From contig NZ_LMLP01000023.1 in NCBI RefSeq assembly GCF_001421965.1, positions 1 through 64,000 on the forward strand: a stretch of DNA of 64,000 bases. The letters are read 5' to 3'. Both the position numbers and the translations under genes were made by a program. Source of the DNA: Sphingomonas sp. Leaf67 (lineage in GTDB: Bacteria; Pseudomonadota; Alphaproteobacteria; Sphingomonadales; Sphingomonadaceae). Shown piece by piece: positions 29,780-38,953 of the stretch. Under the pieces are notes generated by a model. It was not told the origin of the DNA, did no database searches, and saw nothing but the letters and a program-made list of their open reading frames with translations. Numbering within the stretch: the stretch's first letter is position 1; each line of letters opens with the position of its first letter.

Positions 29780-30095
29780 CGTTGCTCGTCGATTCTCTCG
29801 GCTCGATGGGCGTTTGGGCATGCATGTTCCTTGCCGCGCTACGCCTCCTAATTCCGGCGCATAATCGTTGCGCCGGGAAACGGTCTGTCCCGTATTCGAT
29901 GCGTACTGGCGCGATCACGCTACATCAGTCGAAAGTATTGCTACGGCTGGCCGGACCAAGCGGCCAGAATCACGAAAGAATTAAATCCATTTCGAAGCCG
30001 TTGCGAAAAATGAGTTGAAATAAAAGGGGGTTGTATGTCACTGCGCCCCGGTCAGCTTTTTGGGAGGGGCGGCAACAACTTCGGGGGAAGAAGAC
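29780..30095. other. Gene-free region with two perfect hairpins
   Basis: No supported gene. CCGGCGCA / TGCGCCGG forms an 8-bp stem at 29854-29876 and CTGGCCG / CGGCCAG a 7-bp stem at 29947-29967. The last 80 bases are A-rich and probably hold the promoter of the following acyltransferase. Confidence 0.5.
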
Positions 30096-31232
30096 ATGGA
30101 ATTGGCGCGGTCAGACCATCATGGGGAGGCACCGACGGACGTGCCGATCCGGAAGCCGGCGCATATTCCGGCGCTCGACGGGCTCCGGGGCGCTGCCGCG
30201 CTGTTGGTCGTGGTTTCCCATTTTCAGACCCTCGGCCTGTCCGAGGATCATATCCCGCATTCGGGCACGTTCGGGGTGATGATCTTCTTCGTCCTCAGCG
30301 GCTTCCTGATGGGCCATCTCTACCTGTTCCGGCCGTTCGACGCAGCCGCCGTGACCCATTTCATGGCGTCGCGCATCGCGCGGGTGATTCCACTGTTCTA
30401 TGCGGTGATCATCGGCTCCTATATCGCGTCGAAGATCTTCGGCAGCGACTTCGTCTATTATCTGACGACCTTCGATACGGTGAAGCACCTGCTGTTTGTC
30501 GGCAGCAAATATGTCTTCTGGTCGATCCCGCCCGAAGTCGAATTCTATGTCGTGTTCGTCGGTCTCTGGTATGTCGTCGCGCGGCGGCACGTCCTGCGCT
30601 ATCTGCCGGTCTTCGGGTTCGGGCTGGCGGCGATGTTCGTCCTGCAACCGATGTTCCCCGGCATCACCGTCTTCAATTCGCTCCCGATTTTCCTCGCGGG
30701 CGTCGGCGCGGCGGTGTTGTGCCGCTACGTGCAGTTCGACCGGATCGACAAGCGTTCGGCGACGATCGTCCAGTGTCTGGGGATCGTTCTGATGCTGTCG
30801 ATCTTCGTGGAGTTCGTCTCGACCGATCCGACCAAGACCGGCTTCGGATGGGAGCGCGGACGTGTTTACGAAAGCCTGCCGATGGCGTTGCTGTTCGGTG
30901 CGTTCGTGCTGTCCTTCACGATCGATACGAAGTTCGCGCGCGTCTTCTTTGCGAACCCGGTCATGCGGCGGCTCGGAGCGTATAGCTTCTCGATCTACCT
31001 GCTGCATGAGCCGGTCGCCGACACGGTCCGGAATGCGCTGCAGCTATGGAACGTCCCGATTGCTCTGCAGATCGTTGTCATTCTGGTCGCGATCGTCGGC
31101 GTGGCATCGCTCAGCTTCCGCTTGTACGAAATGCCGATGCAGTCAGCGGTCAGGCGCGCCATCCTGCACCTCGACCGGTACCGGGTTCGCGGTGTCTCGA
31201 TGTTGCGCGAAGCGCGGGCGGGCGGCCGGTAA
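30096..31232 (+). CDS. Membrane acyltransferase (acyltransferase 3 family)
   Basis: This 378-residue integral membrane protein is of the OafA/YrhL type, which moves acyl groups (often acetyl) onto surface polysaccharides or other envelope molecules. PALDGLRGAAALLVVVSHF carries the family Arg and His near residue 42. FFVLSGFLMG, IPPEVEFYVVF and YSFSIYLLHEP are typical. About ten hydrophobic segments are present. GGGGGAAG precedes the ATG at 30096. Its neighbour at 31633 is a second member of the family with little direct similarity. The acceptor is unknown. Confidence 0.92.
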   Translation: MELARSDHHGEAPTDVPIRKPAHIPALDGLRGAAALLVVVSHFQTLGLSEDHIPHSGTFGVMIFFVLSGFLMGHLYLFRPFDAAAVTHFMASRIARVIPLFYAVIIGSYIASKIFGSDFVYYLTTFDTVKHLLFVGSKYVFWSIPPEVEFYVVFVGLWYVVARRHVLRYLPVFGFGLAAMFVLQPMFPGITVFNSLPIFLAGVGAAVLCRYVQFDRIDKRSATIVQCLGIVLMLSIFVEFVSTDPTKTGFGWERGRVYESLPMALLFGAFVLSFTIDTKFARVFFANPVMRRLGAYSFSIYLLHEPVADTVRNALQLWNVPIALQIVVILVAIVGVASLSFRLYEMPMQSAVRRAILHLDRYRVRGVSMLREARAGGR

Positions 31233-31632
31233 GCCGGTATGCTCGCGCGACCAGAGCAAAGCGGCCTGGATCTGGACGCTTTCCGCGGCCGGTTCTGACA
31301 AAATTTCTCTAGATTCCGATAATTCGGCAACGTCGGTGTCGATCCGGATATCTTAGCTCGAATCGGCGAAGCGTTATCAGGTGGATACGTTTGATAACTT
31401 GGTACGGCAAGTGGCTGTGTTTCTGGCGTTCCAGATTTTCCGGGCCTAAGATCATAAAAATTAGGTCCCTTTATCTCCAGTGTTGGATTATCCTGTATCA
31501 TCCCGAAAACGAACCGGCCGATATGTTTGATGTCGGATCTTATTTGATAACAAATATACTGGACATTCTTGCGCATATCTGATGTTGCCGCTGTTGATTG
31601 CATCGGGGGGTGCAGAGGACGGGGCAGCGATC
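31233..31632. other. AT-richer gene-free region
   Basis: Some 400 bases separate the two acyltransferase genes. Base composition is clearly more AT-rich than the surrounding chromosome, and no repeat or RNA was recognised. TATACT at 31555-31560 could be a -10 box, but no -35 box at proper spacing is seen. A longer reading of the next gene from 31582 would enter this region. Confidence 0.4.
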
Positions 31633-32649
31633 ATGACGGTAATGAAGCAGGCAGAACGTAGCGAAGGGCGGGCACCCCGCCAATCGTGGATGGATTTGCT
31701 GCGCGGTCTGGCAATCCTGCTGGTCGTGGCATTCCATTCGGTGGCCATCCTTAGTCGTGTCGATCTGGTACCACCGGCTTGGCTGAAAGAAATCACCGAT
31801 TTCTTCGCGCTTTACCGAATGCCGACGCTGATGTTCCTGTCTGGCTTGTTGCTGCCAAAATCGCTGAAGAAGGGGTCGGGTACCTACTTCCTCGGCAAAC
31901 TACGCAGTGTCTGGTGGCCCTATCTGATCTGGTCGGCCGTCACGGCCATCGTCTTTTCCCGCGACGTTGGCAGCGTCTCGGCTATCTTCAGTCTCCTGAA
32001 TGCTGGAAGTTACCTCTGGTTTCTTTACTTCATCGGGATTTTCTATTTCGTTGCCTATCTTGTGAAGTCGTTCAACTTTTTCGTTGTCGGGGCGGCTATC
32101 TTCGGAATTGCGGTGCTGGTGTCGTTCGGGTCGCCCGGCATCGTCGTGCATACGCGCATGTTCTACCTGATGACCTTCTTCTTCCTCGGCGCATTTGCGG
32201 GTCGGCATTGGGATGCCTTCCTCGCCCTCACCGATCGGCGCGAAAGCCTGTTCGCGGCAGTAGTCGCCGCGATCGGCGGCGCCTTTGCCGCCTATTTCGA
32301 CTTTAAGTCCGGACCGGCGTTCATCGCGCTGACCCTCGCCTTCGTGATCGCGGCATGCCATCTGTCGCGTAAGGTCGTGGATCATCGCTGGACGCACCTA
32401 CCCAATTATGTCGGCCGCAATTCGCTGAAATTTTATGTCAGCCATTTCCCGGCCATTTATCTGTTCGACGTCATGGCGGTCCGGCTTGGTGTCACCAATA
32501 CCGACATTATTGTCCTCGCCAGCATCGTGTTCGCATTGTCGGTCGGACTGATCCTGTCGGTCGCAGCGGAGCGATCGAAGGCGGTGCAGTGGCTTTTCGC
32601 CGTACCGAATTTTGGCAAACCGGCCGCGGTCCGCCCGGCCAATGCGTGA
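31633..32649 (+). CDS. Second membrane acyltransferase (acyltransferase 3 family)
   Basis: This 338-residue membrane protein has the family N-terminal motif WMDLLRGLAILLVVAFHSVA (Arg and His of the active site). MPTLMFLSGLLLPKSL, YLWFLYFIGIFYF and NSLKFYVSHFPAIYLFD follow, and there are about ten transmembrane segments. It probably acylates an envelope glycan. ATG at 31633 is chosen; ATG at 31642 or the frame from 31582 are alternatives. Confidence 0.9.
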   Translation: MTVMKQAERSEGRAPRQSWMDLLRGLAILLVVAFHSVAILSRVDLVPPAWLKEITDFFALYRMPTLMFLSGLLLPKSLKKGSGTYFLGKLRSVWWPYLIWSAVTAIVFSRDVGSVSAIFSLLNAGSYLWFLYFIGIFYFVAYLVKSFNFFVVGAAIFGIAVLVSFGSPGIVVHTRMFYLMTFFFLGAFAGRHWDAFLALTDRRESLFAAVVAAIGGAFAAYFDFKSGPAFIALTLAFVIAACHLSRKVVDHRWTHLPNYVGRNSLKFYVSHFPAIYLFDVMAVRLGVTNTDIIVLASIVFALSVGLILSVAAERSKAVQWLFAVPNFGKPAAVRPANA

Positions 32650-32814
32650 ACCTTGCTGCCGGGGCCGCGCGAACCGCACGGTGCCCGTCTCGATGCCCGG
32701 TTCCTGCAGATAGGTCGTCGAGGTTCGGATGACCGCCGCCGTCCGGTTGATCTACGGCCATTGCGCGCATCGCTATCCGCGTTAGCATGCTCCCAAATGA
32801 CGGGAAGGATTGCG

Positions 32815-34392
32815 ATGCGCTGCTACGGATGGATCGGTCTCGCCGCGACGACGCTGGCGATCGCGACGCCCGCTACCGCGCAGCGGGTCGAGGAAGTGTC
32901 GATCGATCAATTGCAGGCGCAGATGCGCGCGGGCGCCACCGACAGCGTCGCGGTCACCCGCGCCTATCTCGCCCGGATCGCGGCGATGGATCGCGCCGGC
33001 CCGACGCTGCGCAGCGTCATCGCGCTGAACCCGGATGCGTTGCAACAGGCGGCGGCGCTTGATGCCGAGCGGCGTGCCGGGCGGGTGCGGGGGCCGCTGC
33101 ATGGCGTGCCGATCCTGATCAAGGATAATATCGAGACGGGGGACCGGGTTGCTACCACCGCTGGTAGCCTTGCGTTGCGGGACAACTTCACCGGGCGGGA
33201 TGCGCCGTTGGTCGCCTATCTGCGGCGGGCGGGGGCGGTGATCCTCGGCAAGACCAACTTGTCCGAATGGGCCAATATCCGGTCGACCCGGTCGATGAGC
33301 GGGTGGAGCGCGGTCGGCGGACTGGTGCGCAACCCCTATGCGCTCGATCGCACCGCCTGCGGATCGTCCTCGGGATCGGGTGCGGCGGTCGCGGCCAGCT
33401 TCGCGGCGGCAGCGGTCGGGACCGAGACCGACGGCTCGGTGGTCTGCCCCTCGTCGATCAACGGACTGGTCGGGTTCAAGCCGACGCTGGGCCTGATCAG
33501 CCGCAGCCGGGTGGTGCCGATCAGCCATAGCCAGGACACGCCCGGGCCGATGGCGCGATCGGTGCGCGACGCGGCGCTGTTGCTGTCGGCGATGGCCGGA
33601 CCCGATGCGACCGATCCCGCCACCGCCCGGACCGAGGTTCGGGATTATGTCGCTGGCCTGTCGACCGACGCATTGAAGGGGCGGCGGATCGGCGTGATCC
33701 GGCCGCAGGGGATGACGCAGCCGCTGACCCGGCGGTTCGACGCGGCACTTGCGGTGCTGCGCGCGGGCGGCGCGACACTGGTCGAGGTGACGCCGCCCAA
33801 GCTCGACGGGTTGGGCGAGGCGGAACTGCTGGTGCTCCAGACCGAGTTGAAAGCCGACCTGAACACCTATCTTGCAACCACTCCGGCGGCGGTGAAGACC
33901 CGCACCCTCGATCAGGTCATCGCCTTCAACCGCGCGAACGCGCCGCGCGAAATGCCGTTCTTCGAACAGGAAACGTTCGAGGCCGCGGCGAAGACGGGGG
34001 GCCTGAAGGACCCCGCCTATCGCGCGGCGCGGGCGAAGTCGCTGCGGCTGGCGGGTGCCGAAGGGATCGATGCGATGCTGAAAGCCGCGAAGGTCGATCT
34101 GTTGGTCGAGCCGACCTATGGCGCGGCGTGGCTCAGCGACCCGGTGTACGGCGACCAATATGGCGGCCCGTCGGCGTCCGAATTGCCGGCGGTGGCGGGC
34201 TATCCGCACCTGACCGTACCGATGGGGCTGGCGCAGGGACTACCGGTCGGGCTGTCGCTCATCGGCACGGGTGGTGCCGATCAGCAGGTGCTGAACGCCG
34301 GCTATGCCTATGAACAGAGGGCGCAGGCCCGGATCGCGCCGCGTTATGCGGAGCGTGCCGAGGTGGGCGTGGGGCTGGAAGGGGTTCGGTAG
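32815..34392 (+). CDS. Secreted amidase-signature hydrolase
   Basis: This 525-residue hydrolase of the amidase-signature family has a signal peptide (MRCYGWIGLAATTLAIATPATAQ). The catalytic triad fits Ser-cisSer-Lys: Lys in PILIKDNIETGD near residue 104, and the serines in CGSSSGSGAAVA and TETDGSVVCPSS. The whole domain is present. The substrate is not predictable; exported homologues hydrolyse amides or peptides in the periplasm. ATG 32815 is chosen because of GGGAAGGA 6 bases upstream and the signal peptide. Confidence 0.92.
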   Translation: MRCYGWIGLAATTLAIATPATAQRVEEVSIDQLQAQMRAGATDSVAVTRAYLARIAAMDRAGPTLRSVIALNPDALQQAAALDAERRAGRVRGPLHGVPILIKDNIETGDRVATTAGSLALRDNFTGRDAPLVAYLRRAGAVILGKTNLSEWANIRSTRSMSGWSAVGGLVRNPYALDRTACGSSSGSGAAVAASFAAAAVGTETDGSVVCPSSINGLVGFKPTLGLISRSRVVPISHSQDTPGPMARSVRDAALLLSAMAGPDATDPATARTEVRDYVAGLSTDALKGRRIGVIRPQGMTQPLTRRFDAALAVLRAGGATLVEVTPPKLDGLGEAELLVLQTELKADLNTYLATTPAAVKTRTLDQVIAFNRANAPREMPFFEQETFEAAAKTGGLKDPAYRAARAKSLRLAGAEGIDAMLKAAKVDLLVEPTYGAAWLSDPVYGDQYGGPSASELPAVAGYPHLTVPMGLAQGLPVGLSLIGTGGADQQVLNAGYAYEQRAQARIAPRYAERAEVGVGLEGVR

Positions 34393-34502
34393 GGGCCAGA
34401 CAGCGACGTTCCAGCGCTCGACCACAATTCCAGCCTACCCTGGCGAGGGCCGCGGCCCAGTTGGGGGACGCCGGTAATCTACCGGGAAGACATCCCAACC
34501 GG

Positions 34503-34522
34503 ACCCCGGCCTTCGCCGGGGT
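34503..34522. repeat. Short perfect hairpin between convergent genes
   Basis: ACCCCGGC and GCCGGGGT form an 8-bp stem with loop CTTC. It lies in the 199-base gap between the convergent amidase and M20 genes and may act as a terminator or be a REP fragment. The rest of the gap (34393-34591) shows nothing recognisable. Confidence 0.5.
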
Positions 34523-34591
34523 ACGGTGAAGATCTGGCCAGATCCGCAAGCCTGACAAAAGTCTCGTTTGCGCCAGACCGAAGTCGGGACG

Positions 34592-35974
34592 CTACCCCAG
34601 CGTCTTGAGCAATTCCTCCCACCACACGACGCCCGGATCGATCGTCGCCACCGGCACGCGTTCGTTCAGCCCGTGGGCAAAGATTTCGCCGGGCTTCATG
34701 AACACACCCCCGACGCCGAAGCTCGGGATACCCTTGGCCCGGAAATGCATCGAATCGGTGGCGCCGGCTTCCTGCATCGGCAGGACCGGCGTACCCGGCG
34801 CACGTTTGGCGACCACGGTCTTGACCGCCGACACGACCTTCGGGTCGAGCGGGGAGGCACCGGCCTCGATCGTGCCATTGTCGCGGAAGGTGACCGCGAT
34901 CGTCGGGTCGGCGACCAGTTCGATCAGCTTCTTCTCGATCTCGGCGCGCGGCGTGCCGGGAAAGATGCGGCAGTTGATGTTGGCCATCGCCCGCTGCGGC
35001 AATGCGTTGGGCGCATGGCCGCCGTTGAACATGGTGGGCACACAGGTCGTACGGACTTGTCCCACATAGCGTTTGTCGGCGGACAGGATGTCGGCGGCGG
35101 CGGTATCGGCCGGATTGGCGGCGAACGCCTTCATCGCCGCGCCCAGCTCGCCCGGCGTTGCGGCGGCGGTCCCGGCGAGTGACGCCTTGGTGATCTCGTT
35201 CTGCTGCGGCGGGAAGCGGTAGTTGGCGATCCGCACCACCGCGTTCGCCAGCACCGCGATCGCGTTGCGCGGCCCCGGTCGGCTCGAATGGCCGCCGGGA
35301 TCGGTGACGGTCAGATGCCAGTCGCCATAGACTTTCTCCGCCGCCTGCAGGCCATAAGCGATCGGCTTGCCATCCTCGCCCAGTGCGCCGCCACCGGCAT
35401 CGGCGTTCAGCACCAGCCCGGCATTGACGAACGCCCCCGCTGCCGCCTGCGTCGTCTTCATCTCGGTTTCTTCGTCACCGGTCAGCACCAGCACAAGGTC
35501 GCGTTTCGGCACCCAGTTCTCGCGCTTCAGCTGCATCAGCGTCGCGACGACCAGTGATACGTTCGCCTTGTTGTCCAGACTGCCGCGCCCGAAGACATAG
35601 CCACCCTCGACCACCGGCGTGAACGGATCGCGGGTCCAGTCCTTTGCGTCGGCGGCGACCACATCCATATGGCCCAGCACGACGGTCGGCTTCGCCTTGC
35701 GGTCGCGCCCGGCGATGCGCGCGGTCAGATAGCCGGTCTCGCCCAGCGGCACGAACGTCACGTCGGCATCGGCAAAGCCCGCCGACACCAGTTGCTGCTT
35801 CAGATAGGCGGCATAGGCCGGCACCTGCCCCTCGCCCTGCACCGTCTTGAACGCGATCCCGCGCGTCAGCAGCGTCAGCGCTTCCTTGCCCGTAGCGGAG
35901 GTCGGCGCATCCTGCGCGATCGCGGCGGCGGGGAGCAGGGTGGATGCCGCAAGGACGACGAACAGGTGGCGCAT
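34592..35974 (-). CDS. Secreted M20-family metallopeptidase
   Basis: This 460-residue exported zinc peptidase or carboxypeptidase of the M20/M28 type has a signal peptide (MRHLFVVLAASTLLPAAAIAQ). Metal ligands are visible in VVLGHMDVV, RGSLDNKA, LTGDEET and near the C-terminus in FAHGLNERV. The dimerisation domain containing DPGGHSSRPGP is inserted in the middle as usual. The substrate is probably short peptides. It stands alone between the amidase and the GH5 gene. Confidence 0.93.
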   Translation of the reverse strand: MRHLFVVLAASTLLPAAAIAQDAPTSATGKEALTLLTRGIAFKTVQGEGQVPAYAAYLKQQLVSAGFADADVTFVPLGETGYLTARIAGRDRKAKPTVVLGHMDVVAADAKDWTRDPFTPVVEGGYVFGRGSLDNKANVSLVVATLMQLKRENWVPKRDLVLVLTGDEETEMKTTQAAAGAFVNAGLVLNADAGGGALGEDGKPIAYGLQAAEKVYGDWHLTVTDPGGHSSRPGPRNAIAVLANAVVRIANYRFPPQQNEITKASLAGTAAATPGELGAAMKAFAANPADTAAADILSADKRYVGQVRTTCVPTMFNGGHAPNALPQRAMANINCRIFPGTPRAEIEKKLIELVADPTIAVTFRDNGTIEAGASPLDPKVVSAVKTVVAKRAPGTPVLPMQEAGATDSMHFRAKGIPSFGVGGVFMKPGEIFAHGLNERVPVATIDPGVVWWEELLKTLG

Positions 35975-36015
35975 GGACTTCTCCGACTAGGCTGCCGGCA
36001 GTCTGCGCAGGGGAA

Positions 36016-36040
36016 GGGGCGGGGCGCAAGACCGCCCCGC
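36016..36040. terminator. GC-rich hairpin after the GH5 gene
   Basis: GGGGCGG pairs with CCGCCCC across 36016-36038 (with an alternative GCGGGGC / GCCCCGC register to 36040). It lies between the GH5 stop and the M20 start, both on the minus strand. No T-run follows, so termination is uncertain. Confidence 0.35.
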
Positions 36041-36047
36041 ACCCTCG

Positions 36048-37388
36048 TCACGCCGGCAGTGCGGCAATCGCCTTGGCGTGATCGGACACCAGCCGGATCG
36101 TCGTGTCACCGGTGAAGATGCCGTACCAGCCCTGCGGCTCGTGCGGCGGATCGCCCATATACTGGCGGTCGCCGTCCTGGAACCGGTAGTCGGGATGCGC
36201 CGCGCGCGCTTCGCCGTTCCATGCCCAGAAATTGGTGCCGGCGATCGGCCCGCCGTCCTGCATGTCCTTGATCGCCGCCGAATAGATGCGACCGTAGAAG
36301 CGATCCTTGTACGTCGTCGCCACCGCCGGATCGTTGCTGCCGCCGTCGCGCGGATAGCCGAATTCCTCGATCACCATCGGCTTGTCCAGCCGGCGGGCCA
36401 GCGCGACATGGTCGGCGATATACTGGTCGGTCAGCATCTCGCCACGCGCGGCGGTATTGGCGAGGTCGGTCTGCTTCACCCAGTCCCAGTTGTTGGGCCA
36501 GATATGCACGGTCAGATAGTCGATCTCTGGGATGGCATGTTCGGCCAGCACGATATCCGCGCTGTCCAGCCCGCCCTTCAGCCCCTCGCTGCCGGTCGAG
36601 ACCAGATGGTTGCGATCGATCGACTTGATGAACTGCGCACTGTCGCGGACCCACGCATAGAATTGCGGCAGGTTCGCATGGGCCATGTCGCCCGACGGAC
36701 GCGGCTCGTTCGACAGCTGCCATGCCATGATCGTCGGATCGTCGGCGTAGGGCTTGCCCGTCACGCCGTTGGTCCGCCCGACGACCGCACGGATCCAGTC
36801 GCGATACAGGTCCATGGCGGCGCGATTGCCGTAGAATTGGGCATTGAAGTTCGCGAATTCCGGCCAAGGATGCGCCGGATCGTTCATGTTGAGGTATTTG
36901 CCGCCGTTGACGTAGGACAGGTACGTCATCATCCCGCCCGACCATTCCCAGAAGTTGGTCAGGTAGAGCACCGCGCGAATGCCGCGCTTGCCCATTTCCG
37001 CCAGCGCATAGTCGAGCCCGGCGAGCAGCGTCTGGTTGTAATCCTTGCCGGGACCGCGAAAGCCCGGCTTGATCGAATTCTTGAGCGGCCCTTCCTCGCT
37101 CGACGCCAGCACGCGCAGGTTCGTCACCCCCATCGCCGCCAGCGCGTCGAGTTCGCGGCCCAGCCGTGCCCGGTCGCCATAGGGCGCATCGGCACCCAGA
37201 TAGGCGGCATACCACATATTGCCGCCGACGAAACGATAGCGCCGGCCGTCGAGCGACAGCCGCATCCCGTCCCGCCGCACGAAGCCGCTGGTGCCGCCGG
37301 CGGTCGGCCGCGACAGGGGAGGGGCCATGGTACAACCGGCGAGCAGCGCGCCCGATCCGATGAATCCGCGCCGTGCGATCGTCGTCAT
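36048..37388 (-). CDS. GH5 endo-beta-1,4-mannanase lipoprotein
   Basis: This 446-residue glycoside hydrolase family 5 (subfamily 7-like) enzyme probably cleaves mannan or glucomannan chains outside the cytoplasm. The N-terminus has twin arginines (ARRGFIGSG) followed by a lipobox LLAGC, so it is likely a membrane-anchored lipoprotein. The acid-base Glu is in WQLSNEPRP and the nucleophile Glu in VIEEFGYPR. WEWSGGMMTYL is typical of bacterial mannanases. It is divergent from the CE2 esterase gene. Confidence 0.92.
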   Translation of the reverse strand: MTTIARRGFIGSGALLAGCTMAPPLSRPTAGGTSGFVRRDGMRLSLDGRRYRFVGGNMWYAAYLGADAPYGDRARLGRELDALAAMGVTNLRVLASSEEGPLKNSIKPGFRGPGKDYNQTLLAGLDYALAEMGKRGIRAVLYLTNFWEWSGGMMTYLSYVNGGKYLNMNDPAHPWPEFANFNAQFYGNRAAMDLYRDWIRAVVGRTNGVTGKPYADDPTIMAWQLSNEPRPSGDMAHANLPQFYAWVRDSAQFIKSIDRNHLVSTGSEGLKGGLDSADIVLAEHAIPEIDYLTVHIWPNNWDWVKQTDLANTAARGEMLTDQYIADHVALARRLDKPMVIEEFGYPRDGGSNDPAVATTYKDRFYGRIYSAAIKDMQDGGPIAGTNFWAWNGEARAAHPDYRFQDGDRQYMGDPPHEPQGWYGIFTGDTTIRLVSDHAKAIAALPA

Positions 37389-37708
37389 GCCGTCCAGTCC
37401 CTCATCCCTACGCCGGTCTTGCCGTCTGTGCCGGCAGACTGCGGAACCGGCGCATCGCTGTCAACATATGTATTTCATTTTTGTTTATTCCGCGGCCGGA
37501 AGTGGTTACGCTTGCTCGCGGCCACCAGAAAATGAGTTGCGATGCGCTACCCCCGAACGATCCCATGGCTGATGGTGCAGTTGGAAAGGTTTTGCGGCCC
37601 ATCATCGGCGTCCGCCGACCGGCCCCCGGCGTTCGCCGGCAAGCTTTTTGCAACTGTCCTTTCGCACTCGAACCAGAACCGCATAGCCCGAGGACCAGAA
37701 GGACCGAT
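37389..37708. promoter_or_regulatory. Divergent promoter region of GH5 and CE2 genes
   Basis: This 320-base gap holds an AT-rich core around 37459-37490. TTGACA occurs on the minus strand at 37459-37464 and could be the -35 box of the GH5 gene. GAAGGA at 37697-37702 is the ribosome-binding site of the esterase gene. No LacI-type palindrome like that at 41450 was found here. Confidence 0.35.
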
Positions 37709-38800
37709 ATGCCCCGCCCCCTGATCGCTGCCTTCCTGCTGGCACTTCCCGCCATCGCGCCGGCCCAGACCGTCGCCCCCGTCGCCGAAACCGCCACCCG
37801 GCCGATCCCGCTCCACATCGGCGGCCGCGTCGTCCCCGCCGATGGCGGGTATCAGCGGCAATGGCCCGGCACCTATCTCGAAGCCGCGTTCAAAGGCCGC
37901 GCCGTCGACCTGAAGATCGGTCCCGGCGAGGTCTCGCTGCGCATCAGCATCGACGGCGCGGCCCCGGTCGCACTGGTCCGCCCCAAACCCGGCCGCTACC
38001 GCATTACCGCGCCCGGTGTCGGCCGCCATCGCGTCCGCGTCGACGTGGTCAGCGAATCGCAGGCCGGCCCGACCGGTCTGGGCGGCCTCTTCGCGCCGGC
38101 CGGCACCACGCCGCTTGCTGCACCCAGGGCCGCCGCCCGCCGGATCGAATTCATCGGCGACTCGCACACCGTCGGCTATGGCAACACGTCGACCAGCCGC
38201 GACTGCACCGAGGTGCAGGTGTGGGAAACGACCGACACGTCGCAGGGGATCGCCGGTCGCCTCGGCAAACGCTACGGTGCCGATATCCGCGTCAACGCCA
38301 TTTCCGGGCGGGGCATCGTTCGCAACTATGGTGGCTTCGCAGCACCGACCGTGCCGCAGGCCTATCCCTACGCGCTGTTCGACGCAAAGACCCCGGCCGA
38401 CGACGCGAGCTGGCACCCGCAGGTCATCGTCATCGCACTCGGCACCAACGACTTTTCGACGCCGCTGAAGTCCGGCGAACGCTGGGCCGATCGCGCCGCG
38501 CTCCATGCCGATTACGAAGCGCGCTATGTCGCCTTCGTCCAGGGGTTGCGCCGCCGCGACCCGAACGCCCTGTTCGTGCTATGGGCGACCGACCTCGCCG
38601 ATGGCGAGATCCTGCGCGAGGTGCAGCAGGTCGCGACCAAACTCCGCGCGACCGGCGAGACGCGCCTTGCGGTCGTGCCGGTAACCGGCCTTAATTTCGG
38701 CGGCTGTCACTATCATCCCGACCTGGCCGACGACGCAAGGATCGCTGCGATGATCGCGACCGTGATCGATGCCCGGCCGGACGTGTGGAAGCGGCGCTAA
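37709..38800 (+). CDS. CE2-type secreted carbohydrate acetylesterase
   Basis: This 363-residue exported esterase has the two-domain form of carbohydrate esterase family 2. A signal peptide (IAAFLLALPAIAPAQ) is followed by an N-terminal beta-sandwich and an SGNH hydrolase domain. The nucleophile is in FIGDSHTVGYGN near residue 152, the oxyanion Asn in GTNDFS, and the catalytic His in CHYHPD near the C-terminus. Such enzymes remove acetyl groups from glucomannan or xylan, which suits the neighbouring mannanase. ATG 37709 with GAAGGA is chosen over the long upstream frame. Confidence 0.9.
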   Translation: MPRPLIAAFLLALPAIAPAQTVAPVAETATRPIPLHIGGRVVPADGGYQRQWPGTYLEAAFKGRAVDLKIGPGEVSLRISIDGAAPVALVRPKPGRYRITAPGVGRHRVRVDVVSESQAGPTGLGGLFAPAGTTPLAAPRAAARRIEFIGDSHTVGYGNTSTSRDCTEVQVWETTDTSQGIAGRLGKRYGADIRVNAISGRGIVRNYGGFAAPTVPQAYPYALFDAKTPADDASWHPQVIVIALGTNDFSTPLKSGERWADRAALHADYEARYVAFVQGLRRRDPNALFVLWATDLADGEILREVQQVATKLRATGETRLAVVPVTGLNFGGCHYHPDLADDARIAAMIATVIDARPDVWKRR

Positions 38801-38806
38801 GAGGCT

Positions 38807-38948
38807 GTTTGAAAACTCGCGGTAAAGCGAGTTTCGCAGGCGGTGCCGGCCCGCTCCCCCGCCCGGCCACCCACACGGTATTTTAATGGGTGGCCGGGAG
38901 GGGGAGCGGGCCGGCACCGCAAAAATGCGCCACGGCGCATTTTCAAAC
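38807..38948. repeat. Complex 142-bp palindromic element
   Basis: Outer arms GTTTGAAAA (38807-38815) and TTTTCAAAC (38940-38948) enclose a 34-bp inverted repeat with one mismatch (38840-38873 and 38887-38920, 13-base loop). Two more small hairpins flank it: CTCGC / GCGAG on the left, AAAATGCGCC / GGCGCATTTT on the right. It has no coding capacity. It resembles a non-autonomous palindromic mobile repeat and sits between two convergent genes. Confidence 0.85.
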
Positions 38949-38953
38949 GGACG

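Noticed and set aside
29758..30018. 86-codon open frame after the tRNA-Val
   Set aside because: It starts inside the tRNA terminator hairpin, has no ribosome-binding site and no recognisable features.
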